From: Bacteroidales bacterium
Lineage (GTDB): Bacteria; Bacteroidota; Bacteroidia; Bacteroidales; VadinHA17
Assembly: GCA_003142255.1 (NCBI GenBank)
Contig: PLLO01000019.1
Span: forward strand, 204,971 to 268,970
DNA: 64,000 nucleotides
Direction: 5' to 3'
Under the pieces are notes generated by a model. The model saw only the letters and a program-made list of their open reading frames with translations, had not been told where the DNA came from and searched no databases. Positions 27,000 through 36,123 of the stretch are shown here, one piece after another. The translations under genes and the position numbers were made by a program. Position 1 is the first letter of the stretch. Every line of letters begins with the position of its first letter.

Positions 27000-28025
27000 A
27001 TGGAAAATATTCCCATCAGCAAACTGGGAAAGTACGGCCTTATCGATCATCTTTCAGAGGGCTTTTCTCCGGTAAACAAGACAACTATAAACGGGATCGG
27101 GAACGATGCTTCTGTCATCGATTCAGGAGATAAATATACCCTGGTTTCGACCGATCTCCTGCTTGAAGGGATCCACTTTAATCTTGTTTATTTTCCCCTG
27201 AAGCATCTTGGCTACAAATCTGTCATAAGGGGAATATCCGACATTTATGCCATGAACGGCACTCCCGGTCAGATCCTGATCGCGCTGGGGATCAGCTCAA
27301 GATTCTCGGCAGACCAGGTCGACGAGATATATGAAGGGATTAAGCTTGCCTGCAATAAATATGGAGTTGATCTCGCAGGCGGCGACATTACAAGCTCGCT
27401 TACCGGACTTACGATAAGCGTCACTTCAGTCGGATACGCCGAAAAGGATAATCTTGTGAAAAGGGATGGTGCCAGGCCTAACGACCTTATTTGCGTAACT
27501 GGCGATTTAGGAGCTTCCTACATGGGTCTTCAGCTCCTTGAAAGGGAACGGCTGATCTTTGAAAAGGACAAGGGCATTCAGCCGGATCTCGCAGGTAATG
27601 ATTATGTCATAGGCCGGCAGCTGAAACCTGAATTTCCGGTAGCCGTGCTTTCAGATCTGAAAGAAGCAGGCATCCGTCCCGGATCAATGATTGATATAAC
27701 AGACGGGCTTGCTTCGGACCTCATGCAGATTTGCAAGGCTTCAGGTACCGGCTGCAGGATATTCAACAAACAGATCCCGATTGACTATGAAACCTCACGG
27801 CTGGCTGAGGAATTTAATATTGATCCCCTGATTCCGGCAATGAACGGAGGCGATGACTTTGAACTGCTTTTCACGGTTCCGCTTGAAATGTACGAAAAAG
27901 TGAAAGAGATAACTTCAGTAAAGATAATCGGTCATATTACCGAAAAAGGTTCCGGCAACTACCTTGTAGGAGATGAAGGCACGGAGGTTGAGATAACGGC
28001 CCAGGGATGGAGCCGGGAAAAATAA
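27000..28025 (+). CDS. thiL: Thiamine-monophosphate kinase ThiL
   Basis: Phosphorylates thiamine phosphate to thiamine pyrophosphate, the last step of the pathway. It is 341 residues. ThiL/PurM-fold motifs: GIGNDASVIDSGDKYTLVSTDLLLEGIHFNL, KSVIRGISDIYAMNGTPGQILIALGI, DLAGGDITSS, NDLICVTGDLGASYMGL, SMIDITDGLASDLMQICKASG and the C-terminal GGDDFELLFTVP. It is slightly longer than the E. coli enzyme. No other thiamine gene is near, and it converges with lpxA across a small hairpin. Confidence 0.95.
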   Translation: MENIPISKLGKYGLIDHLSEGFSPVNKTTINGIGNDASVIDSGDKYTLVSTDLLLEGIHFNLVYFPLKHLGYKSVIRGISDIYAMNGTPGQILIALGISSRFSADQVDEIYEGIKLACNKYGVDLAGGDITSSLTGLTISVTSVGYAEKDNLVKRDGARPNDLICVTGDLGASYMGLQLLERERLIFEKDKGIQPDLAGNDYVIGRQLKPEFPVAVLSDLKEAGIRPGSMIDITDGLASDLMQICKASGTGCRIFNKQIPIDYETSRLAEEFNIDPLIPAMNGGDDFELLFTVPLEMYEKVKEITSVKIIGHITEKGSGNYLVGDEGTEVEITAQGWSREK

Positions 28026-28047
28026 AAAAGGGACCTATCTGGGTCCC
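28024..28047 (-). terminator. Terminator of the lpx operon
   Basis: GGGACC (28030-28035) pairs with GGTCCC (28042-28047). On the minus strand the stem is followed by six Ts, and it overlaps the lpxA stop codon. It also lies just beyond the thiL stop and may serve both genes. Confidence 0.7.
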
Positions 28048-28811
28048 CTGATAATGCCTCTTTCTGATTTCCGGATAAACTCAAGGATATAATCCCTGTC
28101 AGGGGCCGGCTTGAATTCTTTTTCAATAAATTCGAGGGCCTGGGAAACATTCATTTTACTCTGGTATATTGCCCTGAAAATATTATGTATCTCATCTATT
28201 CTTTCTTTCTCAAATCCCCGCCTGGTCAAGCCCACTATATTCAGCCCCAGGTAACAGAGCGGATCCCTGTCGGCCTTGATGAAAGGAGGCACATCAATTC
28301 TCACTTTGGCTCCGCCGCCGATCATAACATGAGCCCCGATATGGGTAAACTGATGAACCATTGTCCCGGCGCTTAATATTGCCCAGTCATCCACTTTCAC
28401 CTCGCCGGCGAGACCGGTCGTATTGCCTATTATGCAGTTATTTCCGATTGCACAATCATGCCCTATGTGCGAGTAGGCCATCAGGAGGCAGTTTTCTCCA
28501 ACAACTGTTTTCCCAATGGCAGCTGTACCCCTGTTCACGGTAGCTCCCTCCCGGACTGTCGTCCTGTCGCCTAATTCGGCAGTAGTTTCCTCTCCTTTAA
28601 ACTTAAGATCCTGTGGAATCCCTGAAACAACTGCCGAAGGGAATATCCTGCAGTTTTTCCCGATCCTTGCGCCATCCATAACGGTTGCATTGGGGCCGAT
28701 CCATGTTCCATCTCCTATGGTCACATTGCCCGCAATGTAAGCGAATGGTTCAACTGTTACATTTTCGCCTAGTTTTGCATCCGGATGAATAAAAGCTGAT
28801 TTTGAGATCAT
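28035..28811 (-). CDS. lpxA: UDP-N-acetylglucosamine acyltransferase LpxA
   Basis: First acylation step of lipid A synthesis. It is 258 residues. Left-handed beta-helix hexapeptide repeats run from VTVEPFAYIAGNVTIGDGTWIGPNATV to about residue 185. The catalytic His is in LLMAYSHIGHDCAIGNN. The C-terminal helical part reads IKADRDPLCYLGLNIVGLTRRGFEKERIDEIHNIFRAIYQS, as in LpxA. It begins 5 bases after lpxC-fabZ; a terminator overlaps its stop. Confidence 0.97.
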   Translation of the reverse strand: MISKSAFIHPDAKLGENVTVEPFAYIAGNVTIGDGTWIGPNATVMDGARIGKNCRIFPSAVVSGIPQDLKFKGEETTAELGDRTTVREGATVNRGTAAIGKTVVGENCLLMAYSHIGHDCAIGNNCIIGNTTGLAGEVKVDDWAILSAGTMVHQFTHIGAHVMIGGGAKVRIDVPPFIKADRDPLCYLGLNIVGLTRRGFEKERIDEIHNIFRAIYQSKMNVSQALEFIEKEFKPAPDRDYILEFIRKSERGIIRGPR

Positions 28812-28816
28812 TGCAA

Positions 28817-30211
28817 CTATTTATTTTTAATTATTTGGGCAGTCATTTCACCCTCCACAACCAGGGTGTTGCCGACAAAAGCCTGTCCGTACATTGCCAT
28901 TATTCCTCTTCTCATGGGTTCAATCAATTCCATCTTAAGAATTACCGTATCGCCGGGAACAACTTTATGCTTGAATTTAAGCTTGTCTATTTTCAGGAAG
29001 TAAGTCGAATATTTTTCAGGATCTTTGATACCGCTCAGGACCAGGAGTCCTCCGCACTGAGCTAGCGCCTCAACGAGCAGAACGCCAGGCATTACAGGTT
29101 CGTCAGGGAAATGGCCCTGAAAGAATGGCTCATTGAAAGTGACATTTTTAATCCCGACAACAGTGGTTTCATCAAGGTAAATAAGCTTATCGACCATCAG
29201 GAAAGGAAACCTGTGAGGAAGCCGCTTCTTTATCTCTTCCACGGTAAAAACAGGCGGCTGTGAAGGATCATAGACAGGTATTTCTCGTTTTGAAGAGGCC
29301 TTTTTCATCTCCTGCCTCATAAGCTTTGCAAGCCGGGTATTTGCGTAATGGCCCGGACGGGTAGCAACAACCTTCCCCTTGATGGGATGGCCGACGAGTG
29401 CAAGGTCGCCCATGATATCGAGAAGCTTGTGCCTTGCCGGTTCGTTGGGATACTTTAATTCGGTATTATTGAGGATACCGGCTGTATGAGTGCTTATTCC
29501 GGGTCTGTTGAAAAGCCTGGCAATACGGTCTATTTCTGACTGCTCAACTTCCTTGTCTAGGATCACGATAGCATTGTCAAGATCACCTCCCTTGATCAGT
29601 CCCATCTTAAAGAGGGGTTCAAGCTCGTGGAAGAAGACGAATGTACGGCTTTTGCAAATTTTTTCCTCGAAATCATCTATCGAGTCTAGAATTGCATACT
29701 GATTTCCAAGTATTTTAGAATTATAGTCGATAAGGACGTTTATGCTCAGGTGGTCGTCGGGATAGACGATAAGGTCGACGCCGTGCTCTTCGTCGGAGAA
29801 TACGATTTTCTGCTTTACAACAAAGTAGTTGCGGTCTTCCTTAAGCTCGACGATTCCTGTTTCCTTGATTGCCTTTACAAAAGCCCATGCAGATCCACCC
29901 ATAATAGGTGCCTCCTGAGCGTTCATTTCGATAAGCGCATTATCGATGCGAAGGCCGTGAAGGGCTGCAAGAGCATGTTCAATGGTCGATACTGAAGCAT
30001 TATTCTGAAAAAGGGTTGTTCCTCTTGAAGTATCAGTTACGTTTTCAGCCAGTGCATCGATGATGGGTTTGCCCGGAAGGTCGACCCGGCAGAATTTATA
30101 CCCATGGTTTGCCGGTGCCGGCTTGAAGGTGATCGTAACATTGACCCCGGTATGCAATCCTTTTCCATTAAGACTAATCTCCCTGGCCAGTGTCCTCTGT
30201 TTTTCGCTCAT
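28817..30211 (-). CDS. lpxC-fabZ: Bifunctional LpxC deacetylase / FabZ dehydratase
   Basis: 464 residues combining UDP-3-O-acyl-GlcNAc deacetylase (residues 1 to about 300) and 3-hydroxyacyl-ACP dehydratase (about 315-464). LpxC motifs: SLNGKGLHTG, the zinc His in STIEHALAALHGL, and the HKLLDIMGDLALVGHPIKG block with further zinc and catalytic residues. FabZ motifs: LPHRFPFLMVDKL, FQGHFPDEPVMPGVLLVEALAQ. The fusion is a hallmark of Bacteroidota and joins lipid A synthesis to the supply of 3-hydroxyacyl-ACP. It lies between lpxD and lpxA. Confidence 0.98.
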   Translation of the reverse strand: MSEKQRTLAREISLNGKGLHTGVNVTITFKPAPANHGYKFCRVDLPGKPIIDALAENVTDTSRGTTLFQNNASVSTIEHALAALHGLRIDNALIEMNAQEAPIMGGSAWAFVKAIKETGIVELKEDRNYFVVKQKIVFSDEEHGVDLIVYPDDHLSINVLIDYNSKILGNQYAILDSIDDFEEKICKSRTFVFFHELEPLFKMGLIKGGDLDNAIVILDKEVEQSEIDRIARLFNRPGISTHTAGILNNTELKYPNEPARHKLLDIMGDLALVGHPIKGKVVATRPGHYANTRLAKLMRQEMKKASSKREIPVYDPSQPPVFTVEEIKKRLPHRFPFLMVDKLIYLDETTVVGIKNVTFNEPFFQGHFPDEPVMPGVLLVEALAQCGGLLVLSGIKDPEKYSTYFLKIDKLKFKHKVVPGDTVILKMELIEPMRRGIMAMYGQAFVGNTLVVEGEMTAQIIKNK

Positions 30212-30330
30212 CAGTTAAAATGTTTGACAGAAATTCGGGTACAAAAAAAACAAAAATAATCCGAACAAGCTAAAAAAACAGCCTTTAACTCTATTAATAC
30301 CAACCTCTTTAGCCTGAACCTTATTCTATT

Positions 30331-31368
30331 CTACTGTTTTTTAAGGGATTCTATTTCCTTTTCGAGAGCATCTACTTTTATCCTCAGCTCCGGCAATTTC
30401 CTGAATACCACAGAGCACCTGAGAAAATCCCGGTGATCGATGGCAGGATAGCCGAGCAATATGGAATTCTCTTTTTTAACGTCGCCGGGAATACCGGACT
30501 GAGCGCCGATCTTCGTTCCATCAACTATCTTAATGTGACCAGCTAATCCAACCTGACCACCGAACATGCAGTTCTTACCTACTTTCGTGGAACCCGATAT
30601 TCCGGTTTGCGCGGCAATAACCGTATTTTCTCCTATTTCGACATTATGGGCTATCTGGATCAGATTATCGAGCTTCACTCCCCTGCGGATAATTGTTGAT
30701 CCCATCGTGGCCCGGTCGATAGTAACATTGGCACCTATCTCGACATGATCTTCAATTACAACATTCCCAATCTGAGGTATCTTCATGAATTCATTTTCAG
30801 ACTGCGGGGCAAAGCCAAATCCATCACTTCCGATAACCGTGCCGGCATGGATCGTCACACCTTCACCCAGAACGCATTCATGATAAATCTTGACACCTGG
30901 ATTCAGCGTACAGCCGTTTCCCACTTTTGAATTGTCGCCAATATAAACATGAGGATAAACCGAACAGTTGTCTCCTAAAATACAATTCTCGCCTATATAT
31001 GCATATGCTCCTATATATGCGCCCTCCCCTATTTTTGCCGAAGGCTCAATAACAGCCGTGGGATGAATCCCTTTCTTCCTGGGCTTTGACTGTTCGACAA
31101 GCTGAAGAAGCGAGGCAAATGCATTATAGGCGTTTTCGACTTTGATGAGTGTGGCTTCCACTTTTGATGTGGGAACAAAGTTTTTATTCACCAGTACAAC
31201 AGATGACTTTGTCGAATAAATGTAATGCTCATATTTCGGGTTAGCAAGAAATGAAAGTGCTCCTTCATGACCTTCTTCAATTTTTGCTACGGCATTGACT
31301 ACTATGCCGGGATCTCCTTCGATTTCGCCTTTCAGGAAACCGGCTATTGCTGCTGCTGTAAATTCCAT
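30331..31368 (-). CDS. lpxD: UDP-3-O-acylglucosamine N-acyltransferase LpxD
   Basis: Third step of lipid A synthesis, adding the N-linked hydroxyacyl chain. It is 345 residues. The N-terminal uridine-binding domain contains [25 protein letters not shown]. The beta-helix follows ([38 protein letters not shown]), with [10 protein letters not shown] and the catalytic His region [35 protein letters not shown]. The C-terminal coiled coil is [17 protein letters not shown]. It follows the HD gene after 16 bases; 119 bases separate it from lpxC-fabZ. Confidence 0.97.
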   Translation of the reverse strand: MEFTAAAIAGFLKGEIEGDPGIVVNAVAKIEEGHEGALSFLANPKYEHYIYSTKSSVVLVNKNFVPTSKVEATLIKVENAYNAFASLLQLVEQSKPRKKGIHPTAVIEPSAKIGEGAYIGAYAYIGENCILGDNCSVYPHVYIGDNSKVGNGCTLNPGVKIYHECVLGEGVTIHAGTVIGSDGFGFAPQSENEFMKIPQIGNVVIEDHVEIGANVTIDRATMGSTIIRRGVKLDNLIQIAHNVEIGENTVIAAQTGISGSTKVGKNCMFGGQVGLAGHIKIVDGTKIGAQSGIPGDVKKENSILLGYPAIDHRDFLRCSVVFRKLPELRIKVDALEKEIESLKKQ

Positions 31369-31384
31369 AATCTCTGTATTTTAA

Positions 31385-32638
31385 TTATCTGCATTCCTTG
31401 GGATAGCAAAGAAAATATTTTGTGATCCTCTCTGAGAGGAACCTGTGATCGAACATATCGGAAACATCTGAGATATCGGCTGTTTCACCCGATTTAAGCA
31501 GGATCCTGACCTCCGGGGCATCGGGAGTGTATGCCAGGTTTGACACTGTGTTGGTGAAAACAAAATAATCGGTCTCTTCCTGGCTGATATTAAGCTTCTC
31601 TTTAACAATGCCCTTCAATTTATTTACCCTCTCTACCGGAAACGGTTCATTCTGCAGCTCTATTGCCAGCAGGTCCCTCTTCGATAATCTTGAGGAGAGA
31701 TCGGCGAGGATTTTATCCTGGTGATCAGCCCAGTATTTTATTGAGACCATAACATCAGAATCGTCTAGCCTGGTGAAATTTGCAGCGATCAGGCCGGGGG
31801 TAAATTTTCCATCCCTGAACAGGTCATCCGGACCAAAATTGTTGTACAGGAAGAACCTTAAGGCAGGAGTCGCGTACAAATCTGTTCCCTCCGATGCGAT
31901 CTCCCTGGCTCTTTTAAGTATCCGCACCAGCAGGCTTTCGGCTGACAGCACGGTTTTATGCATATAGACCTGCCAGTACATAAGCCTCCGGGCAATAAGG
32001 AATTTCTCGAGCGAATAGATCCCTTTTTCATCGATAACCAGGGAGTCATCAACAACATTGATCATCCTGATGATCCGGTCCGAACCTACCGATCCCTCTA
32101 TTACGCCGGTAAAGAAACTGTCGCGGCGAAGGTAATCGAGCCTGTCCATATCCATCTGTCCTGCAATAAGCTCATGCAGGAAGTTACGCTTATAGGTGCC
32201 TTTGAATATCTCAATTGCAAGTGAAAGTCTGCCGTTGAAATGCTCATTCAGCTTTCTCATGAGAAGAAGTGAAAGGTCCTCATGCGAGATCCCGTTGACG
32301 ATAGAATTCTCGAGTGCATGTGAAAAAGGACCGTGACCGGTATCGTGCATCAGAATTGCGCAAAAAACCGCCTCTTCCTCCTCATCAGATATCTTCACCC
32401 CTTTCCCTATGAGGGTCCTGATTGCCATGTCCATAAGGTGAAGGGAGCCGAGGCAGTGCTGGAAACGGGTGTGGGTTGCTCCAGGGTAAACGAAGCTTGT
32501 AAGTCCAAGCTGCCTGATATTCCTGAGCCTCTGAAACCAGGGATGTTCAATGAGGTCAAATATAAAATCGCCCGGGATACTGATGAAGCCGTAAACTGGA
32601 TCGTTAATGATCTTTCGTTTATTTGTCAGATAAGCCAC
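31385..32638 (-). CDS. HD-domain phosphohydrolase (dNTPase-like)
   Basis: 417 residues. HD motifs: HTRFQHCLGSLHLMD and VFCAILMHDTGHGPFSHALE, then the C-terminal Asp in MDMDRLDYLRRDSFFTG, as in SAMHD1/YwfO-type dNTP triphosphohydrolases. The N-terminal DPVYGFISIPGDFIFDLIEHPWFQRLRNIRQLG is typical. In Bacteroidota it regularly precedes lpxD, as here, though no role in LPS synthesis is known. Substrate unproven. Its start is 80 bases from the divergent esterase start. Confidence 0.9.
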   Translation of the reverse strand: MAYLTNKRKIINDPVYGFISIPGDFIFDLIEHPWFQRLRNIRQLGLTSFVYPGATHTRFQHCLGSLHLMDMAIRTLIGKGVKISDEEEEAVFCAILMHDTGHGPFSHALENSIVNGISHEDLSLLLMRKLNEHFNGRLSLAIEIFKGTYKRNFLHELIAGQMDMDRLDYLRRDSFFTGVIEGSVGSDRIIRMINVVDDSLVIDEKGIYSLEKFLIARRLMYWQVYMHKTVLSAESLLVRILKRAREIASEGTDLYATPALRFFLYNNFGPDDLFRDGKFTPGLIAANFTRLDDSDVMVSIKYWADHQDKILADLSSRLSKRDLLAIELQNEPFPVERVNKLKGIVKEKLNISQEETDYFVFTNTVSNLAYTPDAPEVRILLKSGETADISDVSDMFDHRFLSERITKYFLCYPKECR

Positions 32639-32718
32639 TTTCCTGAATTTGATTTACAAAAATATGAATTAGTTTTACAATGTGATGAACAACTGATTTT
32701 TCGAGATACTAAATTTTA

Positions 32719-33711
32719 ATGCATATAATCATGACAAAGCTAACATTCAGATCACTAATGAACCTGGGATCATCTGCATTTATGAAAATGCTATCCGGAA
32801 TTAACCTGATATTCTTCCCCGCACCTGTTGGAAGCGATCAGAAATTATCATTAAAGCATGATAACCTGGAACGTACTTTCCATGTTCATATTCCTTCATC
32901 ATTTGATAAATCCGTACCGTGGCCGCTGGTTATTGCATTGCATGGCAGGGGAGGAAATGGAGAAAGCATGATCCTTGTTTCACGTAAAGGCTTTGACAAG
33001 CTGGCTAACAGGGATGGGTTCATCGTTGCATATCCCGATGGAATCGAGCTAAACTGGAATGATGGCAGGATGGATGAAGAGGCGAACGATCGCGCACACA
33101 AGGAGAACATCGATGATACCGGCTTCATTTCTGATTTGATAGACAAAATGATAGAAGATTACAACATAGATCCAAAGCGGGTTTATGTTACTGGAATATC
33201 AAGCGGCGCAATAATGTCGTATCGCCTGGCTTGTGAACTATCTCACAAAATTACTGCAATTGCGCCCGTTGACGGGAATATTGCGAACATGCTTCTGCAT
33301 GAATGCTCACCTGGCAGGCCCGTGTCAGTGCTGGCTATAAATAATGTAAATGATCCGATGGTCCCATTTGAAGGGGGCGAGATCTTCGGCCATTTCCATA
33401 TGATAAAGCTGGGGAAGGTTTTATCAGTGAAGGAATCTATCGGGTTCTGGGTAAACCAGGACAAATGCTCGGTCACACCAGTAATTTCTGAAGAGCCCGA
33501 CAGGGATCCCAATGATGGCACACGAGTAACAAGAAGAGAATACGGTAACGGCACTGAGGGGACTGAAGTGATTGTTTATACTATCGCTGGCGGCGGTCAT
33601 ACCTGGCCCAGCGGTTTTCAATACCTGCCTGTGTGGCTCATAGGAAAAACCAGCAAGGATATTGATGCCACTGATGTCATCTGGGAATTTTTTAAGAAAC
33701 ATTCGAGATAA
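32719..33711 (+). CDS. PHB depolymerase / LpqC-type esterase
   Basis: About 330 residues; the start is unsure, as Met occurs at residues 1, 5, 14 and 22. After an N-terminal hydrophobic stretch the mature part reads VALHGRGGNGESMILVSRKGFDKLANRDGFIVAYPDGIELNWNDG. The nucleophile elbow is YVTGISSGAIMSYRLAC, the acid region is NNVNDPMVPFEGGEIF, and the His region is GGGHTWPSG. This is the polyhydroxybutyrate depolymerase/feruloyl esterase fold (esterase D-like). An exported polysaccharide-ester or polyester hydrolase is likely. It stands alone. Confidence 0.87.
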   Translation: MHIIMTKLTFRSLMNLGSSAFMKMLSGINLIFFPAPVGSDQKLSLKHDNLERTFHVHIPSSFDKSVPWPLVIALHGRGGNGESMILVSRKGFDKLANRDGFIVAYPDGIELNWNDGRMDEEANDRAHKENIDDTGFISDLIDKMIEDYNIDPKRVYVTGISSGAIMSYRLACELSHKITAIAPVDGNIANMLLHECSPGRPVSVLAINNVNDPMVPFEGGEIFGHFHMIKLGKVLSVKESIGFWVNQDKCSVTPVISEEPDRDPNDGTRVTRREYGNGTEGTEVIVYTIAGGGHTWPSGFQYLPVWLIGKTSKDIDATDVIWEFFKKHSR

Positions 33712-33726
33712 CTGGCGCAGACCCCC

Positions 33727-33747
33727 GTCCCCCGATTCGTGGGGGAC
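33727..33747. repeat. GC-rich hairpin after the esterase gene
   Basis: GTCCCCC (33727-33733) and GGGGGAC (33741-33747) pair around a 7-base loop, 15 bases after the esterase stop. It is related to the hairpins after yccF and after the helicase gene. A T/G-rich degenerate run (33839-33882, TTAAGG/TTTAGGG-like units) follows and includes the end of the next gene. Confidence 0.6.
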
Positions 33748-33854
33748 TGTGATATAATAAGGGTTTAATTAATAATAGATGAACCCATTAACTACGAATA
33801 GCTGACCGGAGCAAATTAATGTGTCGGGGGTTTGTGTATTAAGGTGTTAAGGTT

Positions 33855-34340
33855 TTAGGGCTTTATGGGTTTAGGGGTTAAGGATTCTTCCTTGAATAGC
33901 TTTACTTTGAGGGCAGTAGAGCCTTTGGGGCCTTTGCCGATCTCAAATACGACGACATTGTTTTCCTTTATTGGATCCAGCAGGTTATTTGCATGGACAA
34001 AGATGCTTTGATTTGACTGAAGATCGCGGATAAAGCCAAAACCCTTTGAGTCATTAAAGAAAGTGACTATCCCTTTCCGAACGAAATCAGGAGCACTGGC
34101 AGGATCGTTTTTAGTAATCTTAAGCTCTATATTTTCAGCAATGACGATTGTTTTCTTTGAGGGATCGGGTGGAGTTGAAGTAATCTTTCCAAATTCATCT
34201 ACATAAGCTATCATATCGTCGAAGCTGCTTTTCTTATTATCAGTTGATTTTTTCGCACGCTTTTCGGCTTTCGCTTTTCTTTTCTTTTCTTTTTTTATTC
34301 TTACTTCCTTTTTGTTGTATGTCTCCTGTGATCGGCTCAT
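33855..34340 (-). CDS. Cold-shock-domain protein with Lys-rich N-terminal tail
   Basis: 161 residues. The first 30 or so are strongly basic (KKEVRIKKEKKRKAKAEKRAKKSTDNKK). The C-terminal half is a cold shock domain with RNP1 DSKGFGFIRD and RNP2 QSIFVHANNL. The type is common in Bacteroidota and probably binds single-stranded RNA or DNA. The last residues (SLTPKPIKP) are coded by the degenerate TTAAGG-like run at the 3' end. A 234-base gap upstream holds nothing recognised. Confidence 0.87.
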   Translation of the reverse strand: MSRSQETYNKKEVRIKKEKKRKAKAEKRAKKSTDNKKSSFDDMIAYVDEFGKITSTPPDPSKKTIVIAENIELKITKNDPASAPDFVRKGIVTFFNDSKGFGFIRDLQSNQSIFVHANNLLDPIKENNVVVFEIGKGPKGSTALKVKLFKEESLTPKPIKP

Positions 34341-34574
34341 ATAGTTATTTTACTTTAATTAGTGTTTTAAATAAGTGACCATCTTCGGCAACCCATGGTG
34401 AGCAATTAATGACTAACCGAGTTATTGATTAGCAGCAGACTGGGCAAAATCGCGAAGCTGAATCTCCTGCAAAGATATGAAAAAATCCGATGAATGACGT
34501 TTTCGCTTTATTGGTTGTGAAGTCCTGAGTAGTTGTCCTGTTTTCTTACCTTTACAAAACAAGAACCTAAAACC

Positions 34575-35000
34575 GTGTACCAGAAAGATTATATACTTCG
34601 TATGATCGCAATGCTGATGAAGTTCCTTGGCGAAGTTCTCGGGCTTATCAAGAAAGGAGATCTGAAAAAAGCTTCAGATCAGCTGGAAGACGGGTATAAT
34701 ATCTTTCTCAGGGAAGATTCGTCATTTTTTCGCAATATCCCGGAAGAGAAGCTTACACAAAATCTTCTGCAGAAGCACAATTACACGAACGGGCACATGG
34801 AGATCCTTGCAGAGTTGTTCAATGCCGAGGCCGAGCTTAATATGGCGAAAGGCGATAAGAGCGCCACCCTGGAATTCTCAAGGAAAGCTCTTATTCTTTT
34901 CAAATTTGTTGATACTGAGCAAAAAACTTACTCAGCGGAAAGACTGGATAAGATGGAAGTGCTCAGAAAACGGATCGAAGAACTTAATTTCAGCGCATAA
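34575..35000 (+). CDS. Small hypothetical protein (DUF6483-like)
   Basis: About 141 residues from a GTG start (VYQKDYILRMIAMLMKFLGEVLGLIKKGDLKKASDQLEDGYNIF). YQKDYILRMI plus an all-helical, TPR-like remainder (HMEILAELFNAEAELNMAKGDKSATLEFSRKALILF) resembles the small helical DUF6483 family known from Firmicutes and Bacteroidota. Function unknown. The open frame extends 14 codons upstream, but that part lacks similarity. The sterol-reductase-like gene follows after 12 bases. Confidence 0.75.
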   Translation: MYQKDYILRMIAMLMKFLGEVLGLIKKGDLKKASDQLEDGYNIFLREDSSFFRNIPEEKLTQNLLQKHNYTNGHMEILAELFNAEAELNMAKGDKSATLEFSRKALILFKFVDTEQKTYSAERLDKMEVLRKRIEELNFSA

Positions 35001-35012
35001 CTTTTTATAACT

Positions 35013-36092
35013 ATGGACAAAACACCGGGATTATTAGCGCCGGCTCTGGTGTATGTATTGATATTTATTTTAAATATCATATTGCCAGGCAAATGGATAA
35101 CCGGATATGTGACCAAAACAGATTCCAATGAAAAAATGAGATACCATCTTAATGGTTTCGCCGTGTTCCTTGTCGTTGTTTTAATATGGTTTTTACTGGG
35201 ATATTTTAATATAGTCCCATTTGACTGGCTCTATACATGCAGATGGCATGGATTGGCAGGCGCATGCACCCTTGGCGCCATTTTTACCCTGGCTGTCATA
35301 TTGCCTTATCCCCCTGTAAGAAAGTCAATCGTATCAGATATATTTTTAGGCAGGAAAGAAAATATTCAGTTTTGGAAAGGAAGAGTAGATGTGAAAATGT
35401 GGCTCTATCTTGCAGGAGCGACTATGCTGGAAATGAATGCATTAAGCTTCACGGCGCATCACCGGATTCTGTTTGGAGATCAGGCTTCGACCGGCATCTT
35501 TCTTTCAACTGTGTTACTTACATACTTCATCGTTGATTATTTTACTTTTGAAAAAGTCCATTTGTACACTTATGATTTATTCGCTGAAAGAGTCGGATTC
35601 AAACTGGGCTGGGGGTGCATAGTCTTTTATCCTTACTTTTATTCAGTCTTCTTATGGTCTACCGCAGAATTGCCTGATCCACATACTCCTGTCTGGAAAT
35701 TAGCTGTATATGTTCTAATATTCTTTACCGGCTGGGTGTTATCCCGAGGTGCTAATTTGCAAAAGTATTATTTCAAAATAAATCCGGAAAGACCATTCCT
35801 GTGGATAGTGCCGGAAACAATTACGGATGGCAATAATACACTGCTGGTAAACGGGTTCTGGGGTATCAGCAGGCACATTAATTATCTGGGCGAAATATTA
35901 ATGGCGACTGGTATCATCCTTTGTACAGGATATCCGGGGTTGATATGGCCCTGGTTATATCCTTTGTATTATGTTATCCTCTTATTTTCGCGCCAGAAAG
36001 ATGATGATAAACGGTGCGCTGTCAAATACGGGGAGCTCTGGAAAACCTATGTAAAAAAAGTTCCCTGCCGGATTATTCCATTTGTTTATTAA
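35013..36092 (+). CDS. ERG4/ERG24-family sterol reductase homologue
   Basis: 359 residues and about 9 membrane segments. The C-terminal block GFWGISRHINYLGEILMATGIILCTG, then LYYVILLFSRQKDDDKRCAVKYGELWKTYVKKVPCRIIPFVY, is the signature of the eukaryotic delta-14/delta-24(28)/delta-7 sterol reductases (GWWGxxRHxNYxGD, DDxRCxxKYGxxWxxYCxxVPYRIxPxIY). NADPH would supply the hydride. The protein is rare in bacteria. No oxidosqualene cyclase or other sterol gene is in the window, so the substrate may be a host or scavenged sterol, a hopanoid-like or another isoprenoid lipid. The N-terminal half is less conserved. Confidence 0.88.
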   Translation: MDKTPGLLAPALVYVLIFILNIILPGKWITGYVTKTDSNEKMRYHLNGFAVFLVVVLIWFLLGYFNIVPFDWLYTCRWHGLAGACTLGAIFTLAVILPYPPVRKSIVSDIFLGRKENIQFWKGRVDVKMWLYLAGATMLEMNALSFTAHHRILFGDQASTGIFLSTVLLTYFIVDYFTFEKVHLYTYDLFAERVGFKLGWGCIVFYPYFYSVFLWSTAELPDPHTPVWKLAVYVLIFFTGWVLSRGANLQKYYFKINPERPFLWIVPETITDGNNTLLVNGFWGISRHINYLGEILMATGIILCTGYPGLIWPWLYPLYYVILLFSRQKDDDKRCAVKYGELWKTYVKKVPCRIIPFVY

Positions 36093-36123
36093 AATATTCG
36101 TCTGCCAAACGAGTGTCAGAAAT

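Noticed and set aside
33839-33882. TTAAGG/TTTAGGG-like run resembling telomere-type repeats
   Set aside because: The period is irregular (7-9 bases) and it overlaps the 3' end of a gene; no reason to think of a chromosome end.
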